Below, piece by piece: positions 1-15,132 of a DNA stretch of 64,000 bases. Below the pieces are notes generated by a model. It had not been told where the DNA came from, made no database searches, and saw only the letters and a program-made list of their open reading frames with translations. Position numbers and translations under genes: made by a program. Origin of the DNA: an uncultured Pelagibacteraceae bacterium (lineage in GTDB: Bacteria > Pseudomonadota > Alphaproteobacteria > Pelagibacterales > Pelagibacteraceae); NCBI GenBank assembly GCA_902612345.1, contig CACMDE010000004.1, positions 1-64,000 of the forward strand, read 5' to 3'. Positions within the stretch are counted from its first letter, which is position 1. Each line of letters begins with the position of its first letter.

Positions 1-300
1 AAAAAAGGTGATAAATTTGTTCTTGATAAAAAATATTATAAAAATATTTCTGCTTATATAATAGGAAAAAAAAAAAATTTTTTTATAAAACAATTTAAAA
101 ACAAAATTAAATTTAAATATCTTTCAAATTTAAAAAAAACAATTTTAACTTTAGAAAAAGATTTAAAAAACGATAAAAAAATAAAAACACTTATATTTAG
201 TCCAGCTGCCGCCTCTTTTGATCAATTTAAAAACTTTGAGGAGAGGGGTGAATATTTTAATAAATTAGTAAAAAAAATAATTTTAAAAAGCAAAAGATGA
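1..300 (+). CDS. murD: UDP-N-acetylmuramoyl-alanine--D-glutamate ligase MurD, C-terminal part (truncated by window start)
   Basis: Frame 1 reads ...TLIFSPAAASFDQFKNFEERGEYFNKLVKKIILKSKR* ; SPAAASFDQFKNFEERG is the typical MurD C-terminal motif; located directly before ftsW. Confidence 0.9.
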   Translation, partial: KKGDKFVLDKKYYKNISAYIIGKKKNFFIKQFKNKIKFKYLSNLKKTILTLEKDLKNDKKIKTLIFSPAAASFDQFKNFEERGEYFNKLVKKIILKSKR

Positions 301-1418
301 TAAATAAAATTAATATCTATAACAATTACTACAGTTGGTGGAAAAATGTTGACAAAACAATTCTCATATTTGTAGTCTCTTTTTTTGTAGCTGGATTATT
401 CTTTTCACTTGCCTCAACTTCTCTAATTGCTTCGGATAGATTAAATACAAATTCTTACTATTTTTTTATCAAACATTTAGCTTTTATTTTATTAGGTTTA
501 TCGATAATGTTTACTTTTTCATTATTTGAGGAAAATTTTTTATTAAAAATTTCAATTATTTTTTTTGTTTTATCTTTTTTATTCTTATTATTAGTTCCAT
601 TTATAGGAGCGGAAGTTAAAGGTTCTAAAAGATGGATAGATCTTCCCTTTTCTCCAAGATTTCAACCTATTGAATTAATTAAACCATTTTATGTTGTGAT
701 TCTTGCAATTTTACTAAATTATAAAAAATACAATTTATATTTTAAATATTTCTTAACATTAATATTAATTATTCCTGTTGTTTTACTTTTAATTTCGCAA
801 CCAGACATTGGTCAATCAATGTTAATAATTTTTACCTGGCTGGTTTTAATTTTTGTTTCAGGAATAAATTTATTTATTTTTTTTGGATTATTTGTTTTTT
901 TTGTTGTATTTCTTTCATATTTAATTTTTTTTGTTGAAAAATTTAGCTATATTAAAATAAGAATATTTTCTTTTTTTGATGGATCAAAAAGTAACTATTC
1001 TCAAGCTGAAAAAGCATCAGAAGCAATAATTGACGGAGGATTTTTTGGAAAAGGAATTGGAGAAGGAACCTTAAACTCAAAAATTCCTGAAGCTCACACT
1101 GATTTTATCGTTTCAGTTATTTCTGAGGAATTTGGTATAATAATTATATTATTAATAATGTTGGCCTTCATGTTCTTTGCATACATAATCTTTAAAAAAA
1201 TTAAAGAAACTGGCGATAACAGATTCAAAATGATCCTTATAGGATTAATATCATTGCTTTTAATGCAAACATTTGTTCACGTTGGAGTTAATTTAAGAGT
1301 ATTGCCCACAACTGGCATGACACTCCCTTATATAAGTTATGGTGGATCATCTATAATTAGCATTTCTATAATTTCTGGAATCATTTTAAATTTAACTAAA
1401 AGGAGAGTATTTAATTGA
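297..1418 (+). CDS. ftsW: Lipid II polymerase / cell division protein FtsW (SEDS family)
   Basis: Multi-TM SEDS protein; KGSKRWIDL, QPDIGQS, LPTTGMTLPYISYGGSS motifs; gene order. Confidence 0.93.
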   Translation: MINKINIYNNYYSWWKNVDKTILIFVVSFFVAGLFFSLASTSLIASDRLNTNSYYFFIKHLAFILLGLSIMFTFSLFEENFLLKISIIFFVLSFLFLLLVPFIGAEVKGSKRWIDLPFSPRFQPIELIKPFYVVILAILLNYKKYNLYFKYFLTLILIIPVVLLLISQPDIGQSMLIIFTWLVLIFVSGINLFIFFGLFVFFVVFLSYLIFFVEKFSYIKIRIFSFFDGSKSNYSQAEKASEAIIDGGFFGKGIGEGTLNSKIPEAHTDFIVSVISEEFGIIIILLIMLAFMFFAYIIFKKIKETGDNRFKMILIGLISLLLMQTFVHVGVNLRVLPTTGMTLPYISYGGSSIISISIISGIILNLTKRRVFN

Positions 1419-2476
1419 ATAAAATTTTAATATCTACAGGTGGCTCAGGTGGACATGTCATCCCCGCACTAAATTTATTTTACCATCTTCAAAAAGATTT
1501 TGATGTTTACCTTTATACAGATAAAAGGGGCGCTAAGTATTTTCCAAAAGAAGTGAAAAAAACAGTTTTTGATGTTAAACAAATTCCAGAAAAAAAATAT
1601 CTTTTACCATTAAAAATTATTTTTTTATTTTCTTCGTTTATCAAATCATTAATTTATTTGAGAAAAAAAAAATTTGATATTGTTGTAAGTACTGGTGGCT
1701 ACATGTCCCTCCCAATAGTTTTAGCGGCAAAATTATATAAAAAAAAAATTTTCTTATTCGAACCAAATTCCATAATTGGAAAATCTAATAAATTTTTGCT
1801 AAGATTTTCAAACAAAATCTTTTGTTATGATAAGAATCTAAAAGGTTTGAATAAAAAATATTTAAAAAAAATAGTCGAAATTCCTCCAATTTTGAACAAA
1901 TGTTTTTATATAAAAAATATTAATAAAATTAAACATGATACAATTAAGATTTTAATTATAGGAGGCAGTCAGTCATCATTATTTTTTACCAAACATCTTA
2001 AGAGTGAAATAATAAATATATCAAAAAGATATAAAACAAATTTATCTCAACAATTATCTCCAGGTTTTGATGTAAACAGTTATAAAAAAGACTATGACAA
2101 ACATAATATAGAAAGCCATTTATTTTTTTTTAATGAAAACTACTTATGTAATCAAAATAATTTTGATATTGCTATTTCAAGGTCAGGGGCGTCCTCTTTA
2201 GCAGAGTTGGCCCATTTAAACATACCTTTTATTGCCATTCCATTTCCTCATGCAATAGACAATCATCAATATTTAAACGCAAAGAAATATTATGATTTAA
2301 ATTGTTGTTGGATAATAGAAGAAAAAAACTTTAAATCAGGAGATATATTTGAAATTATTAATCAAATAATGGTTAATAAAAATGAATATATTAATGTAAA
2401 AAATAATCTTAAAAAATTTAATGCAAATATTACATGGGAAGGTATTAACAAAAGATTAACAAAACATTTTTTATGA
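1415..2476 (+). CDS. murG: UDP-GlcNAc:undecaprenyl-PP-MurNAc-pentapeptide GlcNAc transferase MurG
   Basis: N-terminal STGGSGGHVIPAL, ISRSGASSLAEL...IPFPHAIDNHQ motifs; gene order. Confidence 0.93.
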   Translation: MNKILISTGGSGGHVIPALNLFYHLQKDFDVYLYTDKRGAKYFPKEVKKTVFDVKQIPEKKYLLPLKIIFLFSSFIKSLIYLRKKKFDIVVSTGGYMSLPIVLAAKLYKKKIFLFEPNSIIGKSNKFLLRFSNKIFCYDKNLKGLNKKYLKKIVEIPPILNKCFYIKNINKIKHDTIKILIIGGSQSSLFFTKHLKSEIINISKRYKTNLSQQLSPGFDVNSYKKDYDKHNIESHLFFFNENYLCNQNNFDIAISRSGASSLAELAHLNIPFIAIPFPHAIDNHQYLNAKKYYDLNCCWIIEEKNFKSGDIFEIINQIMVNKNEYINVKNNLKKFNANITWEGINKRLTKHFL

Positions 2477-3870
2477 AAATAAGTTTAGGTAAAAAAGAAA
2501 TAATCTATTTTGTAGGCATAGGCGGTATAGGAATGAGTGGTCTTGCGCTAATAATGAAAGGCTTAGGTTTTAATGTTAAAGGTTCTGACCAGCAAATTGG
2601 TAAAAATATTGAAAGATTAAGAAAAAACAAAATAAATGTACAAGTTGGTCACAAAAAAAAAAATATATCTAAAGCTACTATACTAGTAATTTCATCTGCA
2701 ATAAAAAAAAATAATCCAGAATTTTTAGAGGCAAAGAAAAAAAAAATACCAATTTATAAAAGGGGAGACATGTTAGCAAATATAGTAGCTTTATATAAAA
2801 ATGTTGTAGTAGCTGGATCACATGGAAAAACAACAACAACTTCTATTATTTCGACAATTTTTTCTAAGTCAAAATTGGATCCAACTACAATTAATGGTGG
2901 AGTAATTAATTCAATTGGAAATTCTGCGAAACTTGGCAAAGGAGAGTGGTGTGTTCTAGAGTCAGATGAGTCTGATGGTAGTTTTTTACAATTGCCATTT
3001 ACATATTCAGTTATAACAAATATTGATGATGAGCACCTTGAACATTATGGCTCAATTGAAAATTTAAAAAAAAGTTTTATTAAATTTATAGAAAAAACAC
3101 CATCATTTGGAAAAACCTTAGTTTGTATTGACGACAAAAATAATAGGTCAATCTTAAAACAAACTAAAAATCAAAATATAATTACTTATGGATTCAATGA
3201 AAAATCAAATTTTAAAATAAAAAATATTAAACTTCTAAGTAGCATTTCTAAATTTGATTTAGAAATTGATTTACCCAATCAAAAAAAACAAATTATTAAA
3301 TCATTTAAAATTCCTTTGGTAGGAACTCACAATATAAAAAATAGTTGCGCATCAATAGCTGTTGCAATATTGATGGGTATATCAGTCAGTCTAATTAAAA
3401 AAGCTATTTTTGATTTCAAAGGTGTCCAAAGAAGATTTAATTTTATATTTGAACATAAAAAAAGTATTTACTATGACGATTATGCTCATCATCCAACGGA
3501 AATATATGAATTACTTAAATCTACGAGAAATGTTTATAAATCAAAAAAAATAATATCTATATTTCAACCACATAGGATTTCTAGGTTAAACTCTTTAAAA
3601 AATAGATTTACAAAATGTTTTAATTTTTCTGACAAAGTCATACTGTGTCCAATTTACAAAGCAGGAGAAAATCTTAAATTAAAATTTAACTATATAAATT
3701 TTGCAAAAGAAATCATAAAAAACTCAAAAGTTGAATTAATAATGATAAGTGGTCAAAAAGATTTAGGAAAATATATTAAACAAAACGTTTATGGAGATAA
3801 AATTGTTATAGGGATGGGTGCTGGGTCTATATCGAGTTGGATGAGGAATTTACCTGTATTAATTAAATGA
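2473..3870 (+). CDS. murC: UDP-N-acetylmuramate--L-alanine ligase MurC
   Basis: FVGIGGIGMSGLA, AGSHGKTTTTS, YYDDYAHHPTEI motifs. Confidence 0.95.
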   Translation: MKISLGKKEIIYFVGIGGIGMSGLALIMKGLGFNVKGSDQQIGKNIERLRKNKINVQVGHKKKNISKATILVISSAIKKNNPEFLEAKKKKIPIYKRGDMLANIVALYKNVVVAGSHGKTTTTSIISTIFSKSKLDPTTINGGVINSIGNSAKLGKGEWCVLESDESDGSFLQLPFTYSVITNIDDEHLEHYGSIENLKKSFIKFIEKTPSFGKTLVCIDDKNNRSILKQTKNQNIITYGFNEKSNFKIKNIKLLSSISKFDLEIDLPNQKKQIIKSFKIPLVGTHNIKNSCASIAVAILMGISVSLIKKAIFDFKGVQRRFNFIFEHKKSIYYDDYAHHPTEIYELLKSTRNVYKSKKIISIFQPHRISRLNSLKNRFTKCFNFSDKVILCPIYKAGENLKLKFNYINFAKEIIKNSKVELIMISGQKDLGKYIKQNVYGDKIVIGMGAGSISSWMRNLPVLIK

Positions 3871-4784
3871 TATTAAATGATTTAGAAAAAATTGAATTTT
3901 CTGATAATTCACGTTTAAATTTTGATTATGATTTAAATCACTTAAATTGGTTTAATATTGGTGGTAAATCAAAAATTTTTTTGTTAGCAAATTCTCTGTC
4001 AGATTTATCGTTATTTTTAAATAAATATAAGCAAAGAAGTAAAATTTATATATTAGGAGCTGGATCAAATACACTTTTTGATGACGATATTTACGACGGA
4101 GCTGTTATTAAGCTAGGAAAGAATTTTAATAATATCTCTAAATTAAATGATAACTCAATTATTTCTGGGAGCTCTTGTTCAGATAAAAAAGTTGCTGAAT
4201 TTGCCATGGAAAATGGAATTGAGGGATTTGAATTTTTATCATGTATTCCTGGATCAATTGGAGGTGGAATAAGAATGAACGCAGGTTGTTATAATAGGGA
4301 ATTTAAAGATATTTTAATCTCTGTTCAGGCCATTGATTTTGCTGGTAGAGTTTCGACAATACCTTCATCAAAAATTATTTTTAAATATAGATCAACAGAT
4401 TTACATAAAAATCTAATTTTTTTAAGTGGAACATTTAAAGGAACAATTTCAATTAAAGATAAAATAAAAAAAAAAATTGAAGAGTTAAAAAATAAAAAAG
4501 AATATTCTCAGCCACTAAGAGTTAAAACAAGCGGAAGTACTTTTAAAAACCCAATAAATCAAACAAATAAAAAAGTTTGGGAATTGATAAGGGAGTCAAT
4601 TGATATTCAAAAAGTAAATAAAATGTTTGGAGATGCTACAGTTTCAGAAAAACATTGCAATTTTTTAATTAATAAAGAGAAAGCATCATCAAAAGACATG
4701 AAAAATCTTATCAATTTTATTAAACAAAATGTATATAAGAAAACCGGGGTTGAACTTGAATTAGAGATAATTTTAACTTCTTAA
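3867..4784 (+). CDS. murB: UDP-N-acetylenolpyruvoylglucosamine reductase MurB
   Basis: NWFNIGGKS, ILGAGSNTL, PGSIGGGIRMNAGCY, SGSTFKNP motifs. Confidence 0.95.
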   Translation: MILNDLEKIEFSDNSRLNFDYDLNHLNWFNIGGKSKIFLLANSLSDLSLFLNKYKQRSKIYILGAGSNTLFDDDIYDGAVIKLGKNFNNISKLNDNSIISGSSCSDKKVAEFAMENGIEGFEFLSCIPGSIGGGIRMNAGCYNREFKDILISVQAIDFAGRVSTIPSSKIIFKYRSTDLHKNLIFLSGTFKGTISIKDKIKKKIEELKNKKEYSQPLRVKTSGSTFKNPINQTNKKVWELIRESIDIQKVNKMFGDATVSEKHCNFLINKEKASSKDMKNLINFIKQNVYKKTGVELELEIILTS

Positions 4785-4787
4785 AAA

Positions 4788-5705
4788 ATGAAGAAAAAAA
4801 TATTAATACTTGCAGGAGGATACTCTAAAGAAAGAGAAATTAGTATAAAAACCGCCAAAGCCGTATTTGAACAAATTAAAAATAATTATAAATGTAAAAT
4901 CCTTGATCCAAAAAACGGTTTCATAAATGAAATAAAAAAATTCAAACCAAACGTAATTTTTAATGCATTACATGGAAGATATGGTGAAGATGGGTATATT
5001 CAACTAATTTTAGAAAATGAACGAATAAAATATACGCATTCAGGAGTAGAAGCCTCATCTATTTGTATAAATAAAATAATTTCAAAAAAAATATTTAGCA
5101 AAAATAAGATACTTTCACCAAAATATTTAGTCTTTAGAGAAAACTATGAGGAAAATTTCAAAAAAATTTATAAACAAATTGTCAAAAATTTAAAATTTCC
5201 AGTTGTCATAAAACCAATTAATGAAGGATCAAGTGTTGGTGTCTTCATTTGTAATAAACGTAATTTTTTTAAAAATTTAAAAAAATTAAGAACTGAAAAA
5301 GAAGTTCTTATTGAGCAATATATACCTGGAAGAGAGATACAAGTTGCAATTATGGGAGACAAAAAATTGGGAACTATCGAGCTAGTGCCTAAAAGAAATT
5401 TTTATGATTATAAGGCAAAGTATGATAAAAATGCTAAAACTAAACATATACTGCCAGTTGACCTACCAAAAAACAAAATCAATGAAGTAGAAAATATTGC
5501 TTTAAAAGTCCATAAAACAATAAATTGTAAAGGTATAACACGTAGCGATTTTAGATTTTATAATAATAAGTTTTATTTACTTGAAATTAACACCCAGCCA
5601 GGCATGACAAAGCTATCCTTAGTACCTGAAATAGCTAAATATAAAGGTATCAATTTTTATAATTTAATAAAGTGGATAATAAATGACGCTTCAATCAATA
5701 GATAA
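4788..5705 (+). CDS. ddl: D-alanine--D-alanine ligase
   Basis: LHGRYGEDGYIQ, KPINEGSSVGV, LEINTQPGMT ATP-grasp motifs. Confidence 0.94.
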   Translation: MKKKILILAGGYSKEREISIKTAKAVFEQIKNNYKCKILDPKNGFINEIKKFKPNVIFNALHGRYGEDGYIQLILENERIKYTHSGVEASSICINKIISKKIFSKNKILSPKYLVFRENYEENFKKIYKQIVKNLKFPVVIKPINEGSSVGVFICNKRNFFKNLKKLRTEKEVLIEQYIPGREIQVAIMGDKKLGTIELVPKRNFYDYKAKYDKNAKTKHILPVDLPKNKINEVENIALKVHKTINCKGITRSDFRFYNNKFYLLEINTQPGMTKLSLVPEIAKYKGINFYNLIKWIINDASINR

Positions 5706-6366
5706 AAGAAAAATATACTTTTACTTATTTTTATTTATTATTTTGTTGAGTATTCACAATATTAATTCTATTGAAAATTTTGATAAATTTTTCAAAATTA
5801 AATCTATTAATCTTAAAAGCGATATAGAGGACAAATTAAATAAGGAAATTACCAATTCATTAAATCAATTTTATAATAGGAATATTTTTTCTTTAAGTAT
5901 CGACGAAATGCATAATATTCTTGGAAAATACAATATTATAAGTGAATTTAGAGTAAGAAAAAATTATCCATCATCTATAGATTTAGAAATAAAAAAAACG
6001 ATTATTTTAGCATATTATTTTTCCGACAACCAAAAAATATATTTAGGAGAAAATGGAAAACAAATCAAAAAAAATATTATCAATTCAAATTTACCTTTAA
6101 TTGTTGGAGATATTAATATTAAAAGTTTTATAGTTTTAAAAAATAATTTAATTAAACAAGGATTTATTTTTGAAGATTTTAATAAATTTTATTATTTTAA
6201 ATCTAAAAGATGGGACCTTTTGTATAAAAATAAACTGTTAATTAAATTACCATCTAATAATCTAGAAAAATCTTTATTGATCCTTAAAGATACTATTAAA
6301 AACATTAATATAGATAATATAAGAATAATTGATTTAAGAATTGGAGAAACAATAATTTTATCATGA
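5683..6366 (+). CDS. ftsQ: Cell division protein FtsQ (divergent)
   Basis: Single N-terminal TM helix, POTRA-like region (EFRVRKNYPSSIDLEI), position between ddl and ftsA; the start may lie slightly downstream since it overlaps ddl by 23 bp. Confidence 0.8.
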   Translation: MTLQSIDKRKIYFYLFLFIILLSIHNINSIENFDKFFKIKSINLKSDIEDKLNKEITNSLNQFYNRNIFSLSIDEMHNILGKYNIISEFRVRKNYPSSIDLEIKKTIILAYYFSDNQKIYLGENGKQIKKNIINSNLPLIVGDINIKSFIVLKNNLIKQGFIFEDFNKFYYFKSKRWDLLYKNKLLIKLPSNNLEKSLLILKDTIKNINIDNIRIIDLRIGETIILS

Positions 6367-7505
6367 TTAAAATTACTTCACCGGTTTCAATTTTAGAATT
6401 TGGATCAAGTCACTTAAGATTGGTAGTTTATGATAAATCAATTCTGAATCAAAAAGTATTTTATGAAGAAAGAAATGATAATATTATTAATACAATTCCA
6501 ACTGAAGATAACACATTATTTAAACTGATAATAAATGCTGAAAAAGATATTGGGCAACACCTTAATGACATTATATTGGTTTTAGACTCCACATCTGTAC
6601 AATCTTTAGATTTTTCACTTAAAAAAAATTATGAAAAAAGATTATTTCTCAAAGATGATTTAGACCAATTTATAAGAGAAAGCGAACAAATTGTAAAAAA
6701 ATTTAATCAAGATAAAAATATTTTACATACTATTATTTCTAAAATCACTATTGATGATAAAGTTTTTGAGGAATTGAAAGATATCTCTATAAGAGTGAGT
6801 GAGGTTGTAATTGAATTCAAATTTATAATTATTGAAGAATTGAATTTAAATTTTATTAAAAATTTACTGTTGAGTAAACATATATCAATTAAAAATATCT
6901 ACTGTGCAAGTTATATAAATTCTCTAAATTTAGTTAATAAAATGGAAAAATATAAATATATTTCATTTATAGATATAGGTTTAAATAAAAGTTCTTTATC
7001 TATCTTCAATGAAAATAAATTAGTATATATTAATAACACACATATAGGAGGAAAACATATAACTAAAGATATCTCAAAAATATTAAACTTAGATTTCAAT
7101 AAAGCTGAGTTAGAAAAATTAAAGTTTTCAAAATTAAATAAGATTGATGATAACGACAAAAATAATGAATTATTAAAGAAAATCATAAATTCAAGAGTTG
7201 AAGAAATTATTGAGTTATTATTCTCAAATTGTCCATTATTAAAAAATAATTTTTTTGACAATGATTTAAAACTTTATTTTTTAGGAAATGGTTCAAAGGT
7301 ATTAAATGAAAACCTTCTTTCATTTGGATCAGATTTTTCTTTTATAAATGAAATGTCCATAATCAATCAAAAAAAGGAAGAATGTTGCGACGCTACTATA
7401 AAGTTCATAAATAGTATTGAAAAAATACAACCAAAAAAAATAAATTTGAGCCTAGAAAATAAGGGTTTTTTTGAGAAACTATTTGAATATTTCAGTAATA
7501 AATAG
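6363..7505 (+). CDS. ftsA: Cell division protein FtsA (divergent)
   Basis: Actin-fold signatures (SFIDIGLNKSSLSIF, THIGGKHITKDIS, LYFLGNGSKV), C-terminal amphipathic helix-like GFFEKLFEYF; follows ftsQ. Confidence 0.82.
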   Translation: MIKITSPVSILEFGSSHLRLVVYDKSILNQKVFYEERNDNIINTIPTEDNTLFKLIINAEKDIGQHLNDIILVLDSTSVQSLDFSLKKNYEKRLFLKDDLDQFIRESEQIVKKFNQDKNILHTIISKITIDDKVFEELKDISIRVSEVVIEFKFIIIEELNLNFIKNLLLSKHISIKNIYCASYINSLNLVNKMEKYKYISFIDIGLNKSSLSIFNENKLVYINNTHIGGKHITKDISKILNLDFNKAELEKLKFSKLNKIDDNDKNNELLKKIINSRVEEIIELLFSNCPLLKNNFFDNDLKLYFLGNGSKVLNENLLSFGSDFSFINEMSIINQKKEECCDATIKFINSIEKIQPKKINLSLENKGFFEKLFEYFSNK

Positions 7506-7564
7506 CAATTTTCTGTAACAAATGTTGTTTTTTGAAGAGTATTTTTTTTTATTATAAGTTTGGG

Positions 7565-8485
7565 ATGTCAATTTTAAATCAAAAAACAATTTACGATAAA
7601 ATATCCTTTAAAGGAATAGGTTTACACACAGGTAAACTAGTTGAGTTAAATCTTTTACCATCAGCACCTAACACTGGTATAATTTTTAAAAGAATAGATT
7701 TAAAAAAAAATAATATTATTTTACCTACATATAACAATGTTGTTGACACCACATTGTGTACAACTTTATCAAATGAACATGGTGTAAAAGTTTCAACTAT
7801 AGAGCATTTAATGGGAGCTTTGTATGGTGTAGGAATTGATAATTTAGTTGTAGAAGTAAACTCCCAAGAATTACCAATTTTAGACGGATCAGCAAAAATA
7901 TTTATAGAAAAAATTTTATCTACTGGAATAAGATCTTCATCTTCCCCAATTAAATTAATAAAAATAAACAAAAAAGTATTATATTCTGAGGGAAGCAAAA
8001 CTATATCTTTAGATAAATCTAAAGTTTCCTCTGATATAAATTTTCAAATAAAGTATGATAATAAAGTTATCAGCACACAAAAGAATAAAATTAATGTATT
8101 TAGTGATGATCTAAAAGAAATTTTTGAATCAAGAACATTTTGCTTATACAAAGATGTTGAAAAACTTCAACAGTTAGGTTTTGCAAAGGGAGGAAGTTTG
8201 GAAAATGCTATTGTTGTAGGTGATAATGAAATTTTAAATAAAGAAGGTTTAAGAAATTCTAAAGAGTTTGTGAATCATAAAATCTTAGATTGTATGGGTG
8301 ATCTTTACCTCTCTGGTTATAGAATTGTTGGATCTTTGGTTACCTCAGAAGGAGGACATGGGCTAACAAATAAGATACTTAGAAAACTATTTTCTGATAA
8401 ATCTAACTTTACAGTTATTGAAATTAAAGAAAAAACTTTACCTTATCAAATTTTAGATAGATCAAACCTGAAGTCTATAGCATAA
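7565..8485 (+). CDS. lpxC: UDP-3-O-acyl-N-acetylglucosamine deacetylase LpxC
   Basis: GIGLHTGK, STIEHLMGALYGVGIDN, LDGSA, VNHKILDCMGDLYLSG motifs; preferred start is the ATG at 7565 (MSILNQKTI) rather than 7532. Confidence 0.94.
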   Translation: MSILNQKTIYDKISFKGIGLHTGKLVELNLLPSAPNTGIIFKRIDLKKNNIILPTYNNVVDTTLCTTLSNEHGVKVSTIEHLMGALYGVGIDNLVVEVNSQELPILDGSAKIFIEKILSTGIRSSSSPIKLIKINKKVLYSEGSKTISLDKSKVSSDINFQIKYDNKVISTQKNKINVFSDDLKEIFESRTFCLYKDVEKLQQLGFAKGGSLENAIVVGDNEILNKEGLRNSKEFVNHKILDCMGDLYLSGYRIVGSLVTSEGGHGLTNKILRKLFSDKSNFTVIEIKEKTLPYQILDRSNLKSIA

Positions 8486-8522
8486 AAATAGAAATTTTTT
8501 TAATTTGTGTTATTAAATACTA

Positions 8523-13070
<4,548 letters not shown>

Positions 13071-13074
<4 letters not shown>

Positions 13075-15098
13075 TGCTTAATTCTTTTCTGATACCTTAA
13101 CCAACCAGGGCTTTTAATTTCGCTTTCATAATCTATATCTTGATTAAAATCAAATTCGTCACTTTCATCATTTAAGAATTGGTTATTTTTTTTAATATTT
13201 TTTTCTGGGAGTTCGTCAATAAATCTTGATCCAATACTATCTATCCAATCTCCTTGATAAAATCTATTAATTGAAAAGGAAATATGGGCAATTTTTTTAG
13301 CTCTTGTTATTCCAACATAAGCTAATCTTCTTTCTTCTTCCAATCCACTCTGACCTTTCTCTTCCATAGATTTTTGGTGAGGAAATAATCCTTCTTCCCA
13401 ACCAGGTAAAAAAACTATATCGAATTCTAAACCTTTGGAAGAATGCATTGTCATTAAATTAACTTTCTGACCCTCCCAATCTTGATCAATAGAGGTTGCT
13501 AATGCGACATGCTCTAAAAAGCTCTCTAGATTGTCGAATTCTTTCATTGCGTTCAAAAGTTCTTTAATATTTTCAAGTCTATTTTCGTTTTCTAAATCTT
13601 TTTTGTCTTTAAGCATTTGGCTATAACCAGATTCATCCAAAATTATTTGTAATAATTTGACGTGATTAATTTTTTTTCGTAGTTCAAATCTCCATTTATC
13701 TATAAGACTCAGTATTGAATTTAATCCTATTTTAGGTTTTGGTTTAATTAAATTTAATTCGATCATTTTTTTTGCACCATCTTCAAGTGAAAATCCATTT
13801 TTTTTAGCATAATCATAAATTGCTTTAATTGTAGTTTCTCCAATTGATCTTTTAGGGACATTAATAATTCTTTCAAATGAAAGATCATCCCTTGGCTGAT
13901 TAATAATTCTTAAATACGCGATACAATCTTTTATTTCAGCTCTCTCGTAAAATTTTATTCCTCCAATAATTCTATATGGTATACCTATTTTTAAAAAACG
14001 TTCTTCAAATTCTCTAGTTTGAAAAATTGCTCTAACTAAAATCGAAATATTGTTCAAGTTAAACTTTGATTTTAGCTTTTCTATTCTCTCTCCAATTCCA
14101 ATTGCTTCATCCTTGCCGCTTCTATAACTATCAAGATAAACGCTCTCACCATCTTCACCGTCTGTAAAAAGAGTTTTTCCAACCCTGTTTTCATTATTAG
14201 AAATTAGACTTGAAGCAACTGATAAAATATTTTGTGTTGATCTATAATTTTTTTCCAATCTAATTATTTTCGTATCAGTATAAATTTTATCAAATTCAAG
14301 AAAATTTTTTATTTCTGCACCTCTCCAGCTATAAATAGATTGATCATCATCACCTACGCAACAAATATTTTTATTTTCTTCTGCTAATAGTTTAAGCCAT
14401 TTACTTTGTATAAAGTTTGTATCTTGATATTCATCAACCAATATATATTTAAAATTTCTTGAATACATTTTCGTAATATCTGGATTATTTTCAAAAATCT
14501 TAATACAGTGGAGTATAAGATCATTAAAATCACAAGCATTTAAATCTAAAAGTTTAGACTGATAAATTTCATAAATCTTAAGAAATGAAGCTTCTAATCT
14601 TTCACTTTTTTTAAGCAGAACATCCGCTGGATACCAACCTTTATTTTTCCATTTTTCAATTACATTTAATATAAAATTAGGGGAGATTTTTTTTGTATCT
14701 ATGTTCTCTGATTTACAAATATTTTTTATTAATTTTTTTTGATCATCTTGATCTAGTATTGTAAAGTTATAATTTAAGTTAGCTGCACGAGCATGTTTTC
14801 TCAAAATTTTTACACAAATAGCATGAAAAGTTCCAACCCAAGGCATTCCAAAATTCTTTTTTTTTAAGTTAAATAAAATTCTATTACGCATTTCACTCGC
14901 AGCTTTGTTAGTAAAAGTGACAGCTAAAATTTCACTTGGATCAGCTTTTTTAGATAAAATAATATGACAAATTCTAGATGTTAATACTTTAGTTTTTCCA
15001 GACCCTGCTCCAGCCACAATCAGAAGGGGACCATTTAAATATGTCACAGCTTCTTTTTGTTTATCGTTCAAATTATTTATATAATCAAAATTTAACAT
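13071..15098 (-). CDS. uvrD: UvrD/PcrA-type superfamily 1 DNA helicase
   Basis: AGAGSGKTKVLTSR, DEYQDTN, VGDDDQSIYSWRGAE, LEKNYRST, MTMHSSKGLEFDIVFLPG helicase motifs. Confidence 0.93.
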
Positions 15099-15132
15099 TT
15101 TATATTTAAGTTGTATAAGTACTTTCTAAATT

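Noticed and set aside
1-120. Poly-A tracts (runs of 8-12 A) throughout
   Set aside because: Expected for this base composition; they encode Lys-rich segments and do not disrupt reading frames
6911-7261. Minus-strand 116-aa ORF antisense to ftsA
   Set aside because: Low-complexity, Phe/Asn/Ser-rich translation of AT-rich antisense DNA; no RBS or family match
7591-7998. Minus-strand 135-aa ORF antisense to lpxC
   Set aside because: Entirely inside a well-supported gene; no recognisable motif; shadow ORF
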